Shown here piece after piece: positions 23,574 to 32,365 of a DNA stretch of 64,000 nucleotides. The stretch is from Marinomonas hwangdonensis. GTDB lineage: Bacteria > Pseudomonadota > Gammaproteobacteria > Pseudomonadales > Marinomonadaceae. Position 1 is the first letter of the stretch; each line of letters begins with the position of its first letter. The position numbers were made by a program, and so were the translations under genes. The DNA is taken from positions 496,001 to 560,000 of the forward strand of contig NZ_RIZG01000001.1 in assembly GCF_003721245.1 (NCBI RefSeq). Reading direction: 5' to 3'. Under the pieces are notes generated by a model, which did no database searches, was not told the origin of the DNA, and was given only the letters and a program-made list of their open reading frames with translations.

Positions 23574-24053
23574 TTAGTAGTTAAGAGGAATGCCCTGTAA
23601 GGCATGGGCATTTAAGGATTTTTCAATGGGGGAGCTAGATGTAACCGTTACAACCCTGTGACCCTGCGAAGAAAAGCTTTCAGCATGGCTATTATTGGAT
23701 AGAGCAACTTTAGACCACGCGTTAATTACATCAGGTGTTAAGTTTTTTAACTCTGACATAGGAATTGTTTCAAAAGAGAATCTAGAAATATATGTGCCGC
23801 GATATTTGAAGGCTAGATTCTGATGTGCCAGAATTCGTACGGGTCGTCCGTCTATGCTCGTCATAATTATCGATGCAATGCTTCCCACTGGTATCACTTC
23901 CAAACTTGTGTATGTTTGATTACCATTTTTCAGGAAATCATCAATTATTTTGTTAGCATCAGATGGGGAGATATCTGCAAACGATAGTGATGATGTGAAC
24001 GCTAGAGCTGAGGTAAGTGCAAAGCGGCTAATAGCTATTTTTAAACTTGTCAT
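23574..24053 (-). CDS. secreted protein of unknown function
   Basis: 159 residues with a Sec signal peptide (SRFALTSALAFTSSLSFA, cleavage likely after ALSFA-type site near residue 26). The mature part is soluble with ISPSDANKIIDDFLKNGN at its start. It is antisense to the phage early operon and faces it tail to tail. An independent accessory gene, probably expressed in the lysogen. No family recognised. Confidence 0.6.
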   Translation of the reverse strand: MTSLKIAISRFALTSALAFTSSLSFADISPSDANKIIDDFLKNGNQTYTSLEVIPVGSIASIIMTSIDGRPVRILAHQNLAFKYRGTYISRFSFETIPMSELKNLTPDVINAWSKVALSNNSHAESFSSQGHRVVTVTSSSPIEKSLNAHALQGIPLNY

Positions 24054-24123
24054 TAGATTGAGACCCGTATTTTTTTTGAGCTTTATAGATTACAGTTATG
24101 ATTAGTCGTTAACAAATTTTTTC

Positions 24124-24166
24124 TGTACGCACTTCCTGTACGCAGTACGCAGGTGCGCACTGCGTA
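24124..24166 (-). repeat. cluster of TACGCA repeats with a perfect dyad
   Basis: TACGCA or its complement occurs five times in 43 bp; TACGCAGT (24139-24146) pairs with ACTGCGTA (24159-24166). There is no T-run on either side, so it does not look like a terminator. It touches the stop codon of the two-TM gene and lies upstream of the secreted-protein gene, where it could be an operator. Confidence 0.5.
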
Positions 24167-24823
24167 TTAGTTTTCATCGTCCCACTCACCGTCTAGTAAA
24201 TATGGAATTAACTTCATATGAAATTTTTTGGCTTTTTCGGAAAAGAGTGCAGATCCCATTAGTACATCACACCCTCGAATTAAAATGTTGCCGCTGTGAT
24301 ATCTTTTGTCTAATTTTTCTAAGTGCTTCTGAAGTTCTTTTACTTTTGGTCCTAATGTAATGTCTTTTTTCAGTAGAGACCTTAAAGTATTCAAGCTACC
24401 TTCGACTGTGTTTATAGCTTTTGTGACCTCCGATGTAGAAAGTCCCTTATGATTTGTAAAAGAATGAAGCCCAGAGTTTCTGTCTAGAAATTCGATTTTG
24501 ACTATATTTTCAAAATAATTAGATGCTTTTATTAGTTCGTCAGATGCCTCAATGATTATATTAAGGCGCTTCTCTGACTTAATTTGATTTACCCACACAC
24601 TACCCTTAATCCAACCAAAAACCAGCAGGCCAACTGTACCGAATCCGGCAAGAAGAGAGCCAATAGATGCTGCAATATCCCAACCACTTTTCTCTGTCTC
24701 AAGCTTAGCTTTGAAACCTATGTCCCAGTCGATAGCAATACCAAGGCCAAAGAGTAGGCCTAATGTAAGAAGAAAGTATGGATATGCTTGTTTATGTATG
24801 GGGAGTCGTTCCTTGATGGTCAT
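24167..24823 (-). CDS. two-TM membrane protein with helical cytoplasmic domain
   Basis: 218 residues. TM1 (AYPYFLLTLGLLFGLGIAI) and TM2 (ASIGSLLAGFGTVGLLVFGW) lie in the first 75 residues. The remaining ~140 form a charged helical region (SEKRLNIIIEASDELIKASN, KVKELQKHLEKLDKRYHSGN). The layout, membrane anchor plus cytosolic helical sensor, is common in accessory defence proteins but not diagnostic. It stands between the early genes and the RES module, antisense to the phage operons and AT-rich. Confidence 0.6.
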   Translation of the reverse strand: MTIKERLPIHKQAYPYFLLTLGLLFGLGIAIDWDIGFKAKLETEKSGWDIAASIGSLLAGFGTVGLLVFGWIKGSVWVNQIKSEKRLNIIIEASDELIKASNYFENIVKIEFLDRNSGLHSFTNHKGLSTSEVTKAINTVEGSLNTLRSLLKKDITLGPKVKELQKHLEKLDKRYHSGNILIRGCDVLMGSALFSEKAKKFHMKLIPYLLDGEWDDEN

Positions 24824-24923
24824 TCCGATCCTTAGTTAGGTAACAGTTTGTTTAGATGTCTTGAACTTTATCACGCAGTGCGGCTAAACTGGTAACTCAA
24901 AGTGTTAGTTCAAGGAGGAACAC

Positions 24924-25085
24924 ATGGAACAACTCAAGCAATTGCTCGACAACTTAGAGCTCATTTCATTTCAAGACATCTCAGAGATCCCCGAAGACAA
25001 GCAGCATGAAGTGGCCGATGCTATTGAGCATTTGCAGGACTTATCAAGATCGTTATTAAGGAAAGGGGAAGAAAATGAAAAGTGA
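24924..25085 (+). CDS. 53-residue acidic protein overlapping the RES-domain gene, candidate antitoxin
   Basis: A strong AAGGAGGAACAC site precedes the ATG. The product (MEQLKQLLDNLELISFQDIS, then a helical acidic C-terminal half with DAIEHLQDLS) is small and acidic. Its stop lies 11 bp inside the next gene, the overlap typical of two-gene toxin-antitoxin operons. It has no Xre helix-turn-helix, unlike usual RES partners. Confidence 0.55.
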   Translation: MEQLKQLLDNLELISFQDISEIPEDKQHEVADAIEHLQDLSRSLLRKGEENEK

Positions 25086-25854
25086 ATCTTTTTCAGTACA
25101 ATTTAAAAAAAGGTACGAGATTTTTTCCCAGGAAGTCTGTGAGGAAAGGCGTCATTTTTTTTCTGATGAAACGAAATCTTTTTTAGGCGATTTATACAAA
25201 TATTTAGCGCAATACGTTGAGGTGATTGAGGAGGGTTCTGAATATTTTAGAGCTCGTGTGCATGATTTTGATGTTTTGAGTTCAACTTATATAAAAACGG
25301 CTCACCCAAGGTCTGGCATGAAGCCAGTAGGTAACATAAGATCTCTTGGAAGGATGAACTCATATAATGTTAACGTATTATATTTAGCCGAGACTCCTGA
25401 AATAGCTATTTCTGAAAGTCGAGCACCGACTGATGCCGCTATAAGTGTAGGCACTTTTAAAACCACTCGCTCTCTTAGAGTGATAAACCTGTCCAAAGAA
25501 ATGAATGCTTATCACTATTTCTTTGCACCATTAGAAGAAAATCCACTATTCACTTTGAGTGATCTTTTATCAAAACCATTAGATAATGAGCAACACAAAG
25601 GAAGAGAGTATATCCCCACTCAAGTGATATCAGAATTTCTTCACAGGGAATGTGAACTAGATGGAGTTATTTATAAAAGCCAGTTCTCGGCTTATGATTA
25701 CAATAAAGTAAATGCAGAAGCAGTTATATCGCTAGATTCGCTAGGTCTAAGTGGTAGAAATATTTGCCTATTTGATGTTGATAGTGCTGAATGTGGTGAA
25801 ATTAATATATGGAAACTGGTACGAAGAATAAACCTCTGTCAAAAACAAGCTTGA
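25075..25854 (+). CDS. RES-domain protein (predicted NAD+-targeting toxin or defence effector)
   Basis: 259 residues. The RES fold is visible as YFRARVHD (Arg59/Arg61), GRMNSYNVNVLYLAETPEIA with Arg93 and Tyr103, Glu114 (AISESR) and YKS with Ser182. These correspond to the Arg-Glu-Ser residues that give the domain its name. RES toxins in Xre-RES systems degrade NAD+ by phosphorolysis or hydrolysis and stop growth. About 50 extra N-terminal residues precede the domain. The partner upstream is a 53-residue acidic protein, not an Xre. Two strong terminators follow. Likely a lysogen-expressed TA or abortive-infection module. Confidence 0.75.
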   Translation: MKSESFSVQFKKRYEIFSQEVCEERRHFFSDETKSFLGDLYKYLAQYVEVIEEGSEYFRARVHDFDVLSSTYIKTAHPRSGMKPVGNIRSLGRMNSYNVNVLYLAETPEIAISESRAPTDAAISVGTFKTTRSLRVINLSKEMNAYHYFFAPLEENPLFTLSDLLSKPLDNEQHKGREYIPTQVISEFLHRECELDGVIYKSQFSAYDYNKVNAEAVISLDSLGLSGRNICLFDVDSAECGEINIWKLVRRINLCQKQA

Positions 25855-25903
25855 CACCGTGATAAGAAAAAACTAACCTTTTTCCCATAGTCCAAAACTC
25901 TGT

Positions 25904-25930
25904 AAAAACCTCGCTTCGGCGGGGTTTTTG
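25904..25930 (+). terminator. terminator after the RES gene
   Basis: AAAACCTCGC-TTCG-GCGGGGTTTTT, a stable UUCG-type tetraloop hairpin with a T run. Confidence 0.85.
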
Positions 25931-25979
25931 CGTTTCTGGCCCTCCATTTTTGAATCTGACTGGCATAGTCAGCTCCATT

Positions 25980-26013
25980 GCCGCCCACGTTTTTAGCGTG
26001 AGGCGGCTTTTTT
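25980..26013 (+). terminator. terminator upstream of the lysis cassette
   Basis: GCCGCC-CACG ... CGTG-A-GGCGGC followed by seven T; the next gene starts 17 bp later. Together with the previous hairpin it isolates the lysis and late genes from the accessory block. Confidence 0.8.
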
Positions 26014-26029
26014 ATTTCTAGGAATACTC

Positions 26030-26362
26030 ATGAGCTCAAACGATCCCCTATTACATGCGTTACATCAGCAGCGTGAGGAATCGCGCGAGCAGTTTACTGA
26101 ATTGCGTGCTGCAACAGCAGAGCTTACTAAATCTGTGTCGAGCTTTGGTGCATTGGTTGCTAGGTCTGAGGAACGTCATTTGCGACAAGACGATGGTTTA
26201 AAGCGAATGGGCAAGCAGCTGGACGACCATGAGTTACGTTTGAGGGTTGTTGAAAGCAGTTCGTCAACTCAAAAAGCCTATGTCTCAGGCGGCTGGAAAG
26301 TGGCCACCGTTGTTGCGGCTTTAGTCTCGTTTGCCGTCGCTATTGGAGATAAGTTTCTATGA
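26030..26362 (+). CDS. putative holin (coiled-coil with C-terminal TM)
   Basis: 110 residues. An N-terminal coiled coil (about 10-80, heptad-like, LHQQREESREQFTELRAATA) is followed by a single C-terminal hydrophobic helix (VATVVAALVSFAVAIGDKFL). The topology resembles XhlA/hemolysin-type holin accessories. It overlaps the endolysin by 4 bp, which supports a lysis role. Confidence 0.55.
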   Translation: MSSNDPLLHALHQQREESREQFTELRAATAELTKSVSSFGALVARSEERHLRQDDGLKRMGKQLDDHELRLRVVESSSSTQKAYVSGGWKVATVVAALVSFAVAIGDKFL

Positions 26363-26790
26363 CAGAAATACCGTTCTTCTCGAAAACAGAGCTTGAGTGC
26401 AAAGGCTCGGGCGTGGTCAAGCTTGATCCACATTTTGCCATCATGCTCCCCGCGCTTCGATTGCTGTGGGGCCATCCACTGTCACCAAGTAGTGTTTGTC
26501 GCACACCAGAGCACAACGCAAAAGTGGGCGGCCATCCGCGAAGCCTCCATTTGACAGAAAACCCAACGCACAACACAAAAGGCTGTGCCGCTGCTGACAT
26601 ACGCTGGCGCAACTGGGATGACGAGAGAAAGCTAGCGTTTGCGCGACTTGCGTACAGCTTGGGCTTTTCAGTGGGCCTCCATGATGGCTTTTGCCACGTA
26701 GACTGGCGGCAATCAGCGAACTTGGAACAATCTTGCTTCTTGTATGGGGCTTGGTCCGGCAGTTTTTACACAAACGAGGTGACATCATGA
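26359..26790 (+). CDS. endolysin, M15-type L,D/D,D-peptidase
   Basis: 143 residues. The Zn-peptidase M15 layout is seen in CRTPEHNAKVGGHPRSLHL, then KGCAAADIRW and GLHDGFCHVDWR: a His/Asp metal pair plus a C-terminal His-x-Asp. Such phage enzymes cut peptidoglycan stem peptides. No signal peptide, so it needs the upstream holin to reach the cell wall. Confidence 0.85.
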   Translation: MTEIPFFSKTELECKGSGVVKLDPHFAIMLPALRLLWGHPLSPSSVCRTPEHNAKVGGHPRSLHLTENPTHNTKGCAAADIRWRNWDDERKLAFARLAYSLGFSVGLHDGFCHVDWRQSANLEQSCFLYGAWSGSFYTNEVTS

Positions 26791-27035
26791 AAGTAACAAT
26801 TATCAGAGCTATATTGTATTGGTTTGGCGATTTGCTATTGAAAGCAGCGCTTGACGCAGCAAGCAAGCGAGCGCTTAAAAATGCCGTCGACGTTGCGGAA
26901 AAATCAGGCGGGAAAGGTCAGCAAAAAATGGTAGTAGCGCTGGACTATCTGAGAAAGCAAGGCACCGAATCGCTCCGGAGCGCGACCGAATCAAAGTTGC
27001 GAACGCTCATTGAAGAGCAGCTAGATAGGATTTAG
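26787..27035 (+). CDS. small membrane-proximal lysis-cassette protein
   Basis: About 82 residues from the ATG at 26787 (GAGGTGACATC upstream, ATGA overlap with the endolysin). An N-terminal hydrophobic/amphipathic helix (TIIRAILYWFGDLLLKAAL) precedes charged helices. It could be a second holin or a regulator of lysis. No spanin motif is seen. Confidence 0.5.
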   Translation: MKVTIIRAILYWFGDLLLKAALDAASKRALKNAVDVAEKSGGKGQQKMVVALDYLRKQGTESLRSATESKLRTLIEEQLDRI

Positions 27036-27078
27036 AGCCAGTCGATCTGTTTAAAAAGTAAAAGAGTCTATAAGTCTG

Positions 27079-27109
27079 CGCCTCAGTCACTAAGTGACTG
27101 GGGCGTTTT
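27079..27109 (+). terminator. terminator between lysis and terminase genes
   Basis: CGCCTCAGTCAC pairs with GTGACTGGGGCG around a 3-nt loop, then TTTTC. The stem is long and the T-run short. Confidence 0.7.
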
Positions 27110-27144
27110 CTTATGGGGTTTGACAAAAAAGGCATTAATCACAA

Positions 27145-27711
27145 ATGGCTAAGTACGATCTAGACGCAATCGAAGCGGATTACCGCGCTGATTTACTGAG
27201 TAACCGTGCGATCTCGACAAAGCACGGCTGCTCGGAAGCGTCTATTCGCAAGTGGGCGTTAAAGTTCGGCTGGCAGAAGGATTTAAGCGGAAAAGTTAAG
27301 CAGGCAACAAAGGCCAAGTTGACTAAAACCGTGGCTGAGACTAGCCCAAAAGCCAAAGAGCGCGAGCCAAACACGCCACTGTCTGATGAAGAGATCGTTG
27401 AAGAGGCGAGTAATGTCGCGGTTGACGTGATCACAAAGCATCGAACACGCGCAGCGGAATACCAAGACATTGTTGGAATGTACTCTAAAGAGCTACGCAA
27501 GCAGCTAACAAGCGGAAAGCTGACTGTTCAGGCACCCAATGGCGACCCTATTGAGATCGACATTCCGCTCGAATACGTGGGCAAGTGCTTGAACTCGGCA
27601 ACTCAATCGTTTGAACGTCTCGTTAAGTTAGAGCGACAAGCTTACAACTTGGACGATCAGCAAGACTCCAGTTACGAGGATGATTTAGAAGCATTGTCCG
27701 AAGGTTTGTAA
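27145..27711 (+). CDS. terS: terminase small subunit
   Basis: 188 residues. The N-terminal helix-turn-helix (DLLSNRAISTKHGCSEASIR, KWALKFGW) binds packaging sites; a Lys/Thr-rich linker and central helical oligomerisation region (TKHRTRAAEYQDIVGMYSKE) follow. It is 3 bp upstream of the large subunit. It selects phage DNA for packaging. Confidence 0.85.
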   Translation: MAKYDLDAIEADYRADLLSNRAISTKHGCSEASIRKWALKFGWQKDLSGKVKQATKAKLTKTVAETSPKAKEREPNTPLSDEEIVEEASNVAVDVITKHRTRAAEYQDIVGMYSKELRKQLTSGKLTVQAPNGDPIEIDIPLEYVGKCLNSATQSFERLVKLERQAYNLDDQQDSSYEDDLEALSEGL

Positions 27712-27714
27712 GTC

Positions 27715-29358
27715 ATGGCAATGGATCGGGCGGAAAGGCGGAGGCTCATAAAAGAGCTACGCAAAGACTATAAGGTTTTCGCCAAGCGCTGCTTAAAGAT
27801 CAAGATCAAGGCGGGTGAGATCTCGCCTTTTGAGTTTAATGCCGCACAAGATCACATACACAGCGAGATCGAGGACCAACTTAAACGCATTGGTAAAGTG
27901 CGTAAAGTCTTACTCAAGGGTAGGCAGCAAGGTGGCTCCACTTATGTCGCTGGCCGTTACTACAAGAAGGTAACGGAAACTAAAGGTTTCAGCGCATTCA
28001 TTCTTTCGCACGAGACAAAGACAACAGGCCGCCTGTTTGAAATGATCCAGCGGTACCACAAACACTGCAATCCATTACTCAGGCCGCGAGCTGGTCGAGA
28101 CTCAGCACAGGGAATGAATTTTCCTAAGTTGGATAGTGGTTTCGAGCTGGCAACGGCAGGTAACAAAGAGACAGGGCGTGGTTTTACTTCTCAGTTATTC
28201 CACGGCTCGGAAGTAGCTTTCTGGCCCAACGCAGATGCCATCCTTGCGGGTATCTTGCAAACATTGCCCGATGTGCCTGGCTCCGAGGTCGTTTTAGAGT
28301 CCACGGCCAACGGGGCTGGCGGGATATTTTACGAATACGTGCAAGATGCGTTAGCGGGTAACGGTGAATATGAGTTGATTTTCGTGCCTTGGTATTGGCA
28401 ACCGGAATACCGAGCGAACGCACCAAAAGACTTTGAGCGCACGGAAGAAGAAGATCATCTAGTCAAGCTATGCCGCAACCATCCAGACGGCCCCAAGTAC
28501 AGCCATACCCTGACAAACGATCAGCTAATGTGGCGTCGCAACAAGGTCTACGAGTTAAAAAGCCGCGACAAATTCAAGCAAGAGTATCCGTGTTACATAA
28601 AAGAGGCATTTCTCTTCTCAGGTCGTCCGGTATTTGACCCGAACCACACAGAAGCCGCTTTCGCTGACTGCAAAATACCGATAGCGAGATACAGAGTCAC
28701 CCCCGAAACAGGGCGGATGAGCCTGAATGCCGAGGGTGAGTTTACAGTCTGGGAGCGAGCACAGGCTGGAAAGCATTACGCAATTGGGGCCGACGTTGCC
28801 GAAGGTTTAGAGAATGGCGACTACTCAAGCGCTGACGTGCTAAACGAACATGGTGAGCAGGTAGCCCACTGGCGCGGTCACATTGACCCAGACAAATACG
28901 GCGAACTGCTTTACCACATTGGCAAACGCTACAACGACGCTTACTTAGGTGTTGAGCGCAATAATCACGGCCTTACAACGCTTACGTCGCTACAAAAAAG
29001 CGAGTATCCGAACCTTCACATTGAAGAAGACGTTCAGCGACAAGGCGGTGAAAAGAGCATGAAGCGCATAGGTTGGCTGACAACAAGCAAGACCAAGCCG
29101 CTCATCATCGACAATCTAGCCGCCGAACTCAGGGACCACACAAGCGGAATACGCAATAAGGCCACGGTTGACGAGTGCCAAAGCTACGTCATTCACGAAA
29201 ATGGCAGCTATGGCGCGCAATCCGGCAAGTTTGACGACCGAGTTATGAGTTACGCAATCGCAAAAGAAATGGTCAAACGTATGCCTCGAATCACGATACC
29301 GGACAGCACAGTACAAGACATTTACCACACCACACCCGACCAAACCGCAGGCTATTAA
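27715..29358 (+). CDS. terL: terminase large subunit (packaging ATPase/nuclease)
   Basis: 547 residues. The Walker A-like loop is KGRQQGGST (68-76), the Walker B acidic site lies near HGSEVAF (Glu166), and the C-terminal RNase H-like nuclease has Asp360 in IGADVAEG and further Asp in KFDDRVMSYA. It powers DNA translocation into the prohead and cuts concatemers. It overlaps the portal gene by one base. Confidence 0.93.
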   Translation: MAMDRAERRRLIKELRKDYKVFAKRCLKIKIKAGEISPFEFNAAQDHIHSEIEDQLKRIGKVRKVLLKGRQQGGSTYVAGRYYKKVTETKGFSAFILSHETKTTGRLFEMIQRYHKHCNPLLRPRAGRDSAQGMNFPKLDSGFELATAGNKETGRGFTSQLFHGSEVAFWPNADAILAGILQTLPDVPGSEVVLESTANGAGGIFYEYVQDALAGNGEYELIFVPWYWQPEYRANAPKDFERTEEEDHLVKLCRNHPDGPKYSHTLTNDQLMWRRNKVYELKSRDKFKQEYPCYIKEAFLFSGRPVFDPNHTEAAFADCKIPIARYRVTPETGRMSLNAEGEFTVWERAQAGKHYAIGADVAEGLENGDYSSADVLNEHGEQVAHWRGHIDPDKYGELLYHIGKRYNDAYLGVERNNHGLTTLTSLQKSEYPNLHIEEDVQRQGGEKSMKRIGWLTTSKTKPLIIDNLAAELRDHTSGIRNKATVDECQSYVIHENGSYGAQSGKFDDRVMSYAIAKEMVKRMPRITIPDSTVQDIYHTTPDQTAGY

Positions 29359-31250
29359 TGAGCAATCCAACCGATTTTGACGCAGCAGAAACAAATGAAG
29401 CGCTAAGCGACGCCTTGGGAACGAAAGTGCGCGGCATGTTTGCGACAGCAGAACGCGAGCGACGCGACTATGAGGACCAGTGGCTTAAAGACTTGCGACA
29501 ATTCAAGGGCGTTTATGACGATGCTGTTGTTAAGAATATTGCCGACGGTCGAAGCAAAACCTTCATTCGTTTAACACGATCCAAGGTTAAAGCGATGGAT
29601 TCGCGTTTGATGGACATTCAATTCCCAGCGGGGAGCCAGAAAAACTACCGATTGATGGCGACACCAGTACCAGACATTGACCCAACGCTACGTGAAGAGG
29701 TCATAAACGAGTGGATGGCACAGAATGAGGGCCAGACACCGACACCCGAGCAAATAGAAGACGTGGTAAACGACGCAGCAGAAGAGCGTGTGGAAGCCAT
29801 GATGACTGAAATCGACGACCAGCTAAGCGAACTGAAATACCGCGAAGTCTGCAAAGACGTGATTCACAGCGGCAACTTGTTCGGCACTGGCGTGTTAAAA
29901 GGGCCACTGTTTGAGACGCGATTAAAAAAACGCTGGATCAATACAGCAGAAGGCGCGCGCTTGGTAGAACATGAAGAATTAAAGCCCTATTTCGAATTTG
30001 TGCCAGTGTGGGACATTTACCCCGACATGAACGCTATGACACTCGAAGACTGCGAGTACATAATTCAGCGACACACCATGTTAGCCAGTGATTTACGCCA
30101 GCTTGCGCGACGTGGTGACTTTGATCGACACAAGATATCTGACTACATTGCCGCTAACCGACACGGTGACATGGGCCAGACAAAGAACCATGAGCAGGAA
30201 TTGCGATGGATTAATGGTAATAAAGACTCTGTATCGACGACCAACAACAAGCAGTATGAAGTATTGGAGTTTTGGGGCTATGTAGACGGCCAAGACCTCA
30301 TTGATATGGGCGTCGAAGGGATCAGCGACGAAGAAATAGACGAAGAATTTGAAGCAAACGTGTGGGTTTTGGGTAACACAGTCATCAAAGTAGAGCTAAA
30401 TCAAACGGCCCATGGCACGCGACCATATCATTTTTACTACTTTGAAAAAGACGAAACGGGGATATTTGGCGTCGGTTTGCCATCCATCTTGGCTGACACA
30501 CAAAGTATGTTTAACGCTGCAATTCGCATGAGCCTTGACAATGCGGCTATTTCAGCAGGCGCACAGTTTGAATTAGATTTGACTGTGCTGGACCTCGCAC
30601 GAAACCCTGAACCAACTAAAATATTTCCTAATCGCGTATGGCTCCGAACGAAAGCCGCAGCCGATAACAGAAAAGCGCTCACAGTCCACACCATCCCCAA
30701 CAACACCAATCAATTGCTTAGCCTGGCACAACTCGCCAAAGAGTTAGGCGACGAAACAAGCACCATGCCCAGTTTCATGGGCGGTAACGATCAAAACATT
30801 GGTGGTGCAGGCGATACGGCCAGCGGCCTGTCCATGTTAATGGGTGCCGCAGGTATCACAGTAAAAGACGTGGCCCTGAACTTTGATATGGGTGTCACGC
30901 AGCCAGCCATGACAGCGCTGTACAACTGGAACATGCAGTTTAACCCCAACCCCGAAATCAAGGGCGATATGGACGTTAAAGCACTCGGTGCCGTGTCACT
31001 GGTCGCTAAAGAAATCAAAAGCAGACAATTAACCGAGTTTGCTGTGTCAACTAGCAATCCGATGGATGCGCCATTTGTGGACCGCCAAAAACTACTAGGC
31101 GAGCGGGTAAAAGCGCTCGATCTGCCCGAAGACATTCTTTACCCAAAAGAAGATGTCGATCACATACAAATGCTAGAGCAGCAAAACATGCAGCTCACGC
31201 AGCAACTACAAGAAATTCAGAAGCAGCTAGGTGTCCCAAATGCCTACTGA
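29358..31250 (+). CDS. portal (head-tail connector) protein
   Basis: 630 residues, in the size class of podovirus portals. The N-terminal part is acidic and helical, with FIRLTRSKVKAMDSRLMDIQ. The central body has FEFVPVWDIYPDMNAMTLED and the crown region AAISAGAQFELDLTVLDLAR. The C-terminus is a Gln-rich coiled coil (MLEQQNMQLTQQLQEIQKQL). It forms the dodecameric ring at the packaging vertex. Directly after terL. Confidence 0.88.
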   Translation: MSNPTDFDAAETNEALSDALGTKVRGMFATAERERRDYEDQWLKDLRQFKGVYDDAVVKNIADGRSKTFIRLTRSKVKAMDSRLMDIQFPAGSQKNYRLMATPVPDIDPTLREEVINEWMAQNEGQTPTPEQIEDVVNDAAEERVEAMMTEIDDQLSELKYREVCKDVIHSGNLFGTGVLKGPLFETRLKKRWINTAEGARLVEHEELKPYFEFVPVWDIYPDMNAMTLEDCEYIIQRHTMLASDLRQLARRGDFDRHKISDYIAANRHGDMGQTKNHEQELRWINGNKDSVSTTNNKQYEVLEFWGYVDGQDLIDMGVEGISDEEIDEEFEANVWVLGNTVIKVELNQTAHGTRPYHFYYFEKDETGIFGVGLPSILADTQSMFNAAIRMSLDNAAISAGAQFELDLTVLDLARNPEPTKIFPNRVWLRTKAAADNRKALTVHTIPNNTNQLLSLAQLAKELGDETSTMPSFMGGNDQNIGGAGDTASGLSMLMGAAGITVKDVALNFDMGVTQPAMTALYNWNMQFNPNPEIKGDMDVKALGAVSLVAKEIKSRQLTEFAVSTSNPMDAPFVDRQKLLGERVKALDLPEDILYPKEDVDHIQMLEQQNMQLTQQLQEIQKQLGVPNAY

Positions 31251-31476
31251 TGCTTTAGACGACGCACTTAAAAAGCTTGATGCGTCGGAAAACGCGAAAC
31301 GACTCACCATTGATCTGTTAAAAGCCTCCGTCGAACGGTGGAAAGAAGAAAGCATTGGTGCGTCACAGATTGAAGTGGATCGATACCATGGCGCGATTAT
31401 TCACACGCGCAACACAATCGAACTGCTCGAACAGAATGTAAAAGGCTTTGAGTTGCAAAACCAAGCCTACACCTGA
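31240..31476 (+). CDS. small hypothetical head protein
   Basis: About 78 residues from the ATG at 31240 (AGGTG upstream), overlapping the portal end. Helical and charged (DALKKLDASENAKRLTIDLL). Followed by a terminator. Role unknown. Confidence 0.6.
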   Translation: MPTDALDDALKKLDASENAKRLTIDLLKASVERWKEESIGASQIEVDRYHGAIIHTRNTIELLEQNVKGFELQNQAYT

Positions 31477-31501
31477 TTGCCCCTCACCAGAGGACAGCAA
31501 G

Positions 31502-31524
31502 CCCCACTATATGTGGGTTTTTTT
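31502..31524 (+). terminator. terminator between portal and scaffold genes
   Basis: CCCCAC-TATAT-GTGGG with seven T. Confidence 0.75.
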
Positions 31525-31561
31525 GTATCTGGATACTACTAACTAGCCCGGAGAAACAGCA

Positions 31562-32353
31562 ATGCCGCAAGAAAATGACGAACTACTGACCGCTGAACAG
31601 GAATTTGATAGCGCATGGAGCGATGGCGACGATCACACAGACTACGACGATGAAAGCGAAGGCGATACTTCCGACGAAGCCGCAAGCGACGACATCGAAG
31701 ACGACGACAGTGTGGCCGAAGAAGCGAATACCGACGATTCAGACGATAGCACTGACGATAAAAGCGACCCCAGCAACAAGGACGAACAGCGTTACAAGTC
31801 TTGGGAAGGACGACTGAAAGCGGATGAAGCCCGTTTGAAGAAAGAGCGCGAAGAGTGGGAAGCGCAGCGTAATGCACCGCCAGCCGAGGAAAACCAAAAC
31901 GAAGACGAACAGGATACCGAAGACGGCCCTGACGAGTTCGAAGACGAGTTTCCAGAAGTAGCGGATTATCTGAAAAAGAAGATAGCGCCAATTCATCAAC
32001 AATTAACGCAGAGTCAGCAAGAGCAGCAGAGAAAAGCGACCGAGGCGCACTTTAGCCGAATTACGGCCTCGCACCCCGACGCAATAGATGTAGCAAACAG
32101 CGAAGACTTTAAAGCGTGGATTGAAGAACAGCCTTACAAAAAAGCAACTGAGTACGTCAAAGTGCAACAAAGCGGCACAGCAGAGCAAGTTATTGCCATG
32201 CTCGACGATTTTAAACAAACCTCCAAAAACCATTCTGCTAACTCCCAAAAAATGCCGTCAGGTGTCGTAAAAACCCGACGAACAGCGAAGCCAAGAGGCC
32301 GTGTATCGGTGGATGACTTTGATGGCGCATGGGACGAGGCTATTCAGAAATAA
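31562..32353 (+). CDS. acidic scaffolding-like protein
   Basis: 263 residues. The first ~75 are very rich in Asp/Glu, followed by a charged coiled coil (KSWEGRLKADEARLKKEREE), a Pro/Glu linker, a helical region, and a basic C-terminus (KTRRTAKPRGRVSVDDFDGA). Placement between portal and capsid, coiled-coil content and a basic tail are the usual marks of capsid scaffolds. Confidence 0.75.
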   Translation: MPQENDELLTAEQEFDSAWSDGDDHTDYDDESEGDTSDEAASDDIEDDDSVAEEANTDDSDDSTDDKSDPSNKDEQRYKSWEGRLKADEARLKKEREEWEAQRNAPPAEENQNEDEQDTEDGPDEFEDEFPEVADYLKKKIAPIHQQLTQSQQEQQRKATEAHFSRITASHPDAIDVANSEDFKAWIEEQPYKKATEYVKVQQSGTAEQVIAMLDDFKQTSKNHSANSQKMPSGVVKTRRTAKPRGRVSVDDFDGAWDEAIQK

Positions 32354-32365
32354 TAGGAACCCATT

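Noticed and set aside
24139-24166. Perfect dyad considered as a terminator
   Set aside because: No T-run on either strand; listed as a repeat/operator candidate instead.
31539-32002. Antisense ORFs opposite the scaffold gene
   Set aside because: They are mirror products of an Asp/Glu-rich coding sequence (Arg/Leu/Cys-rich nonsense).
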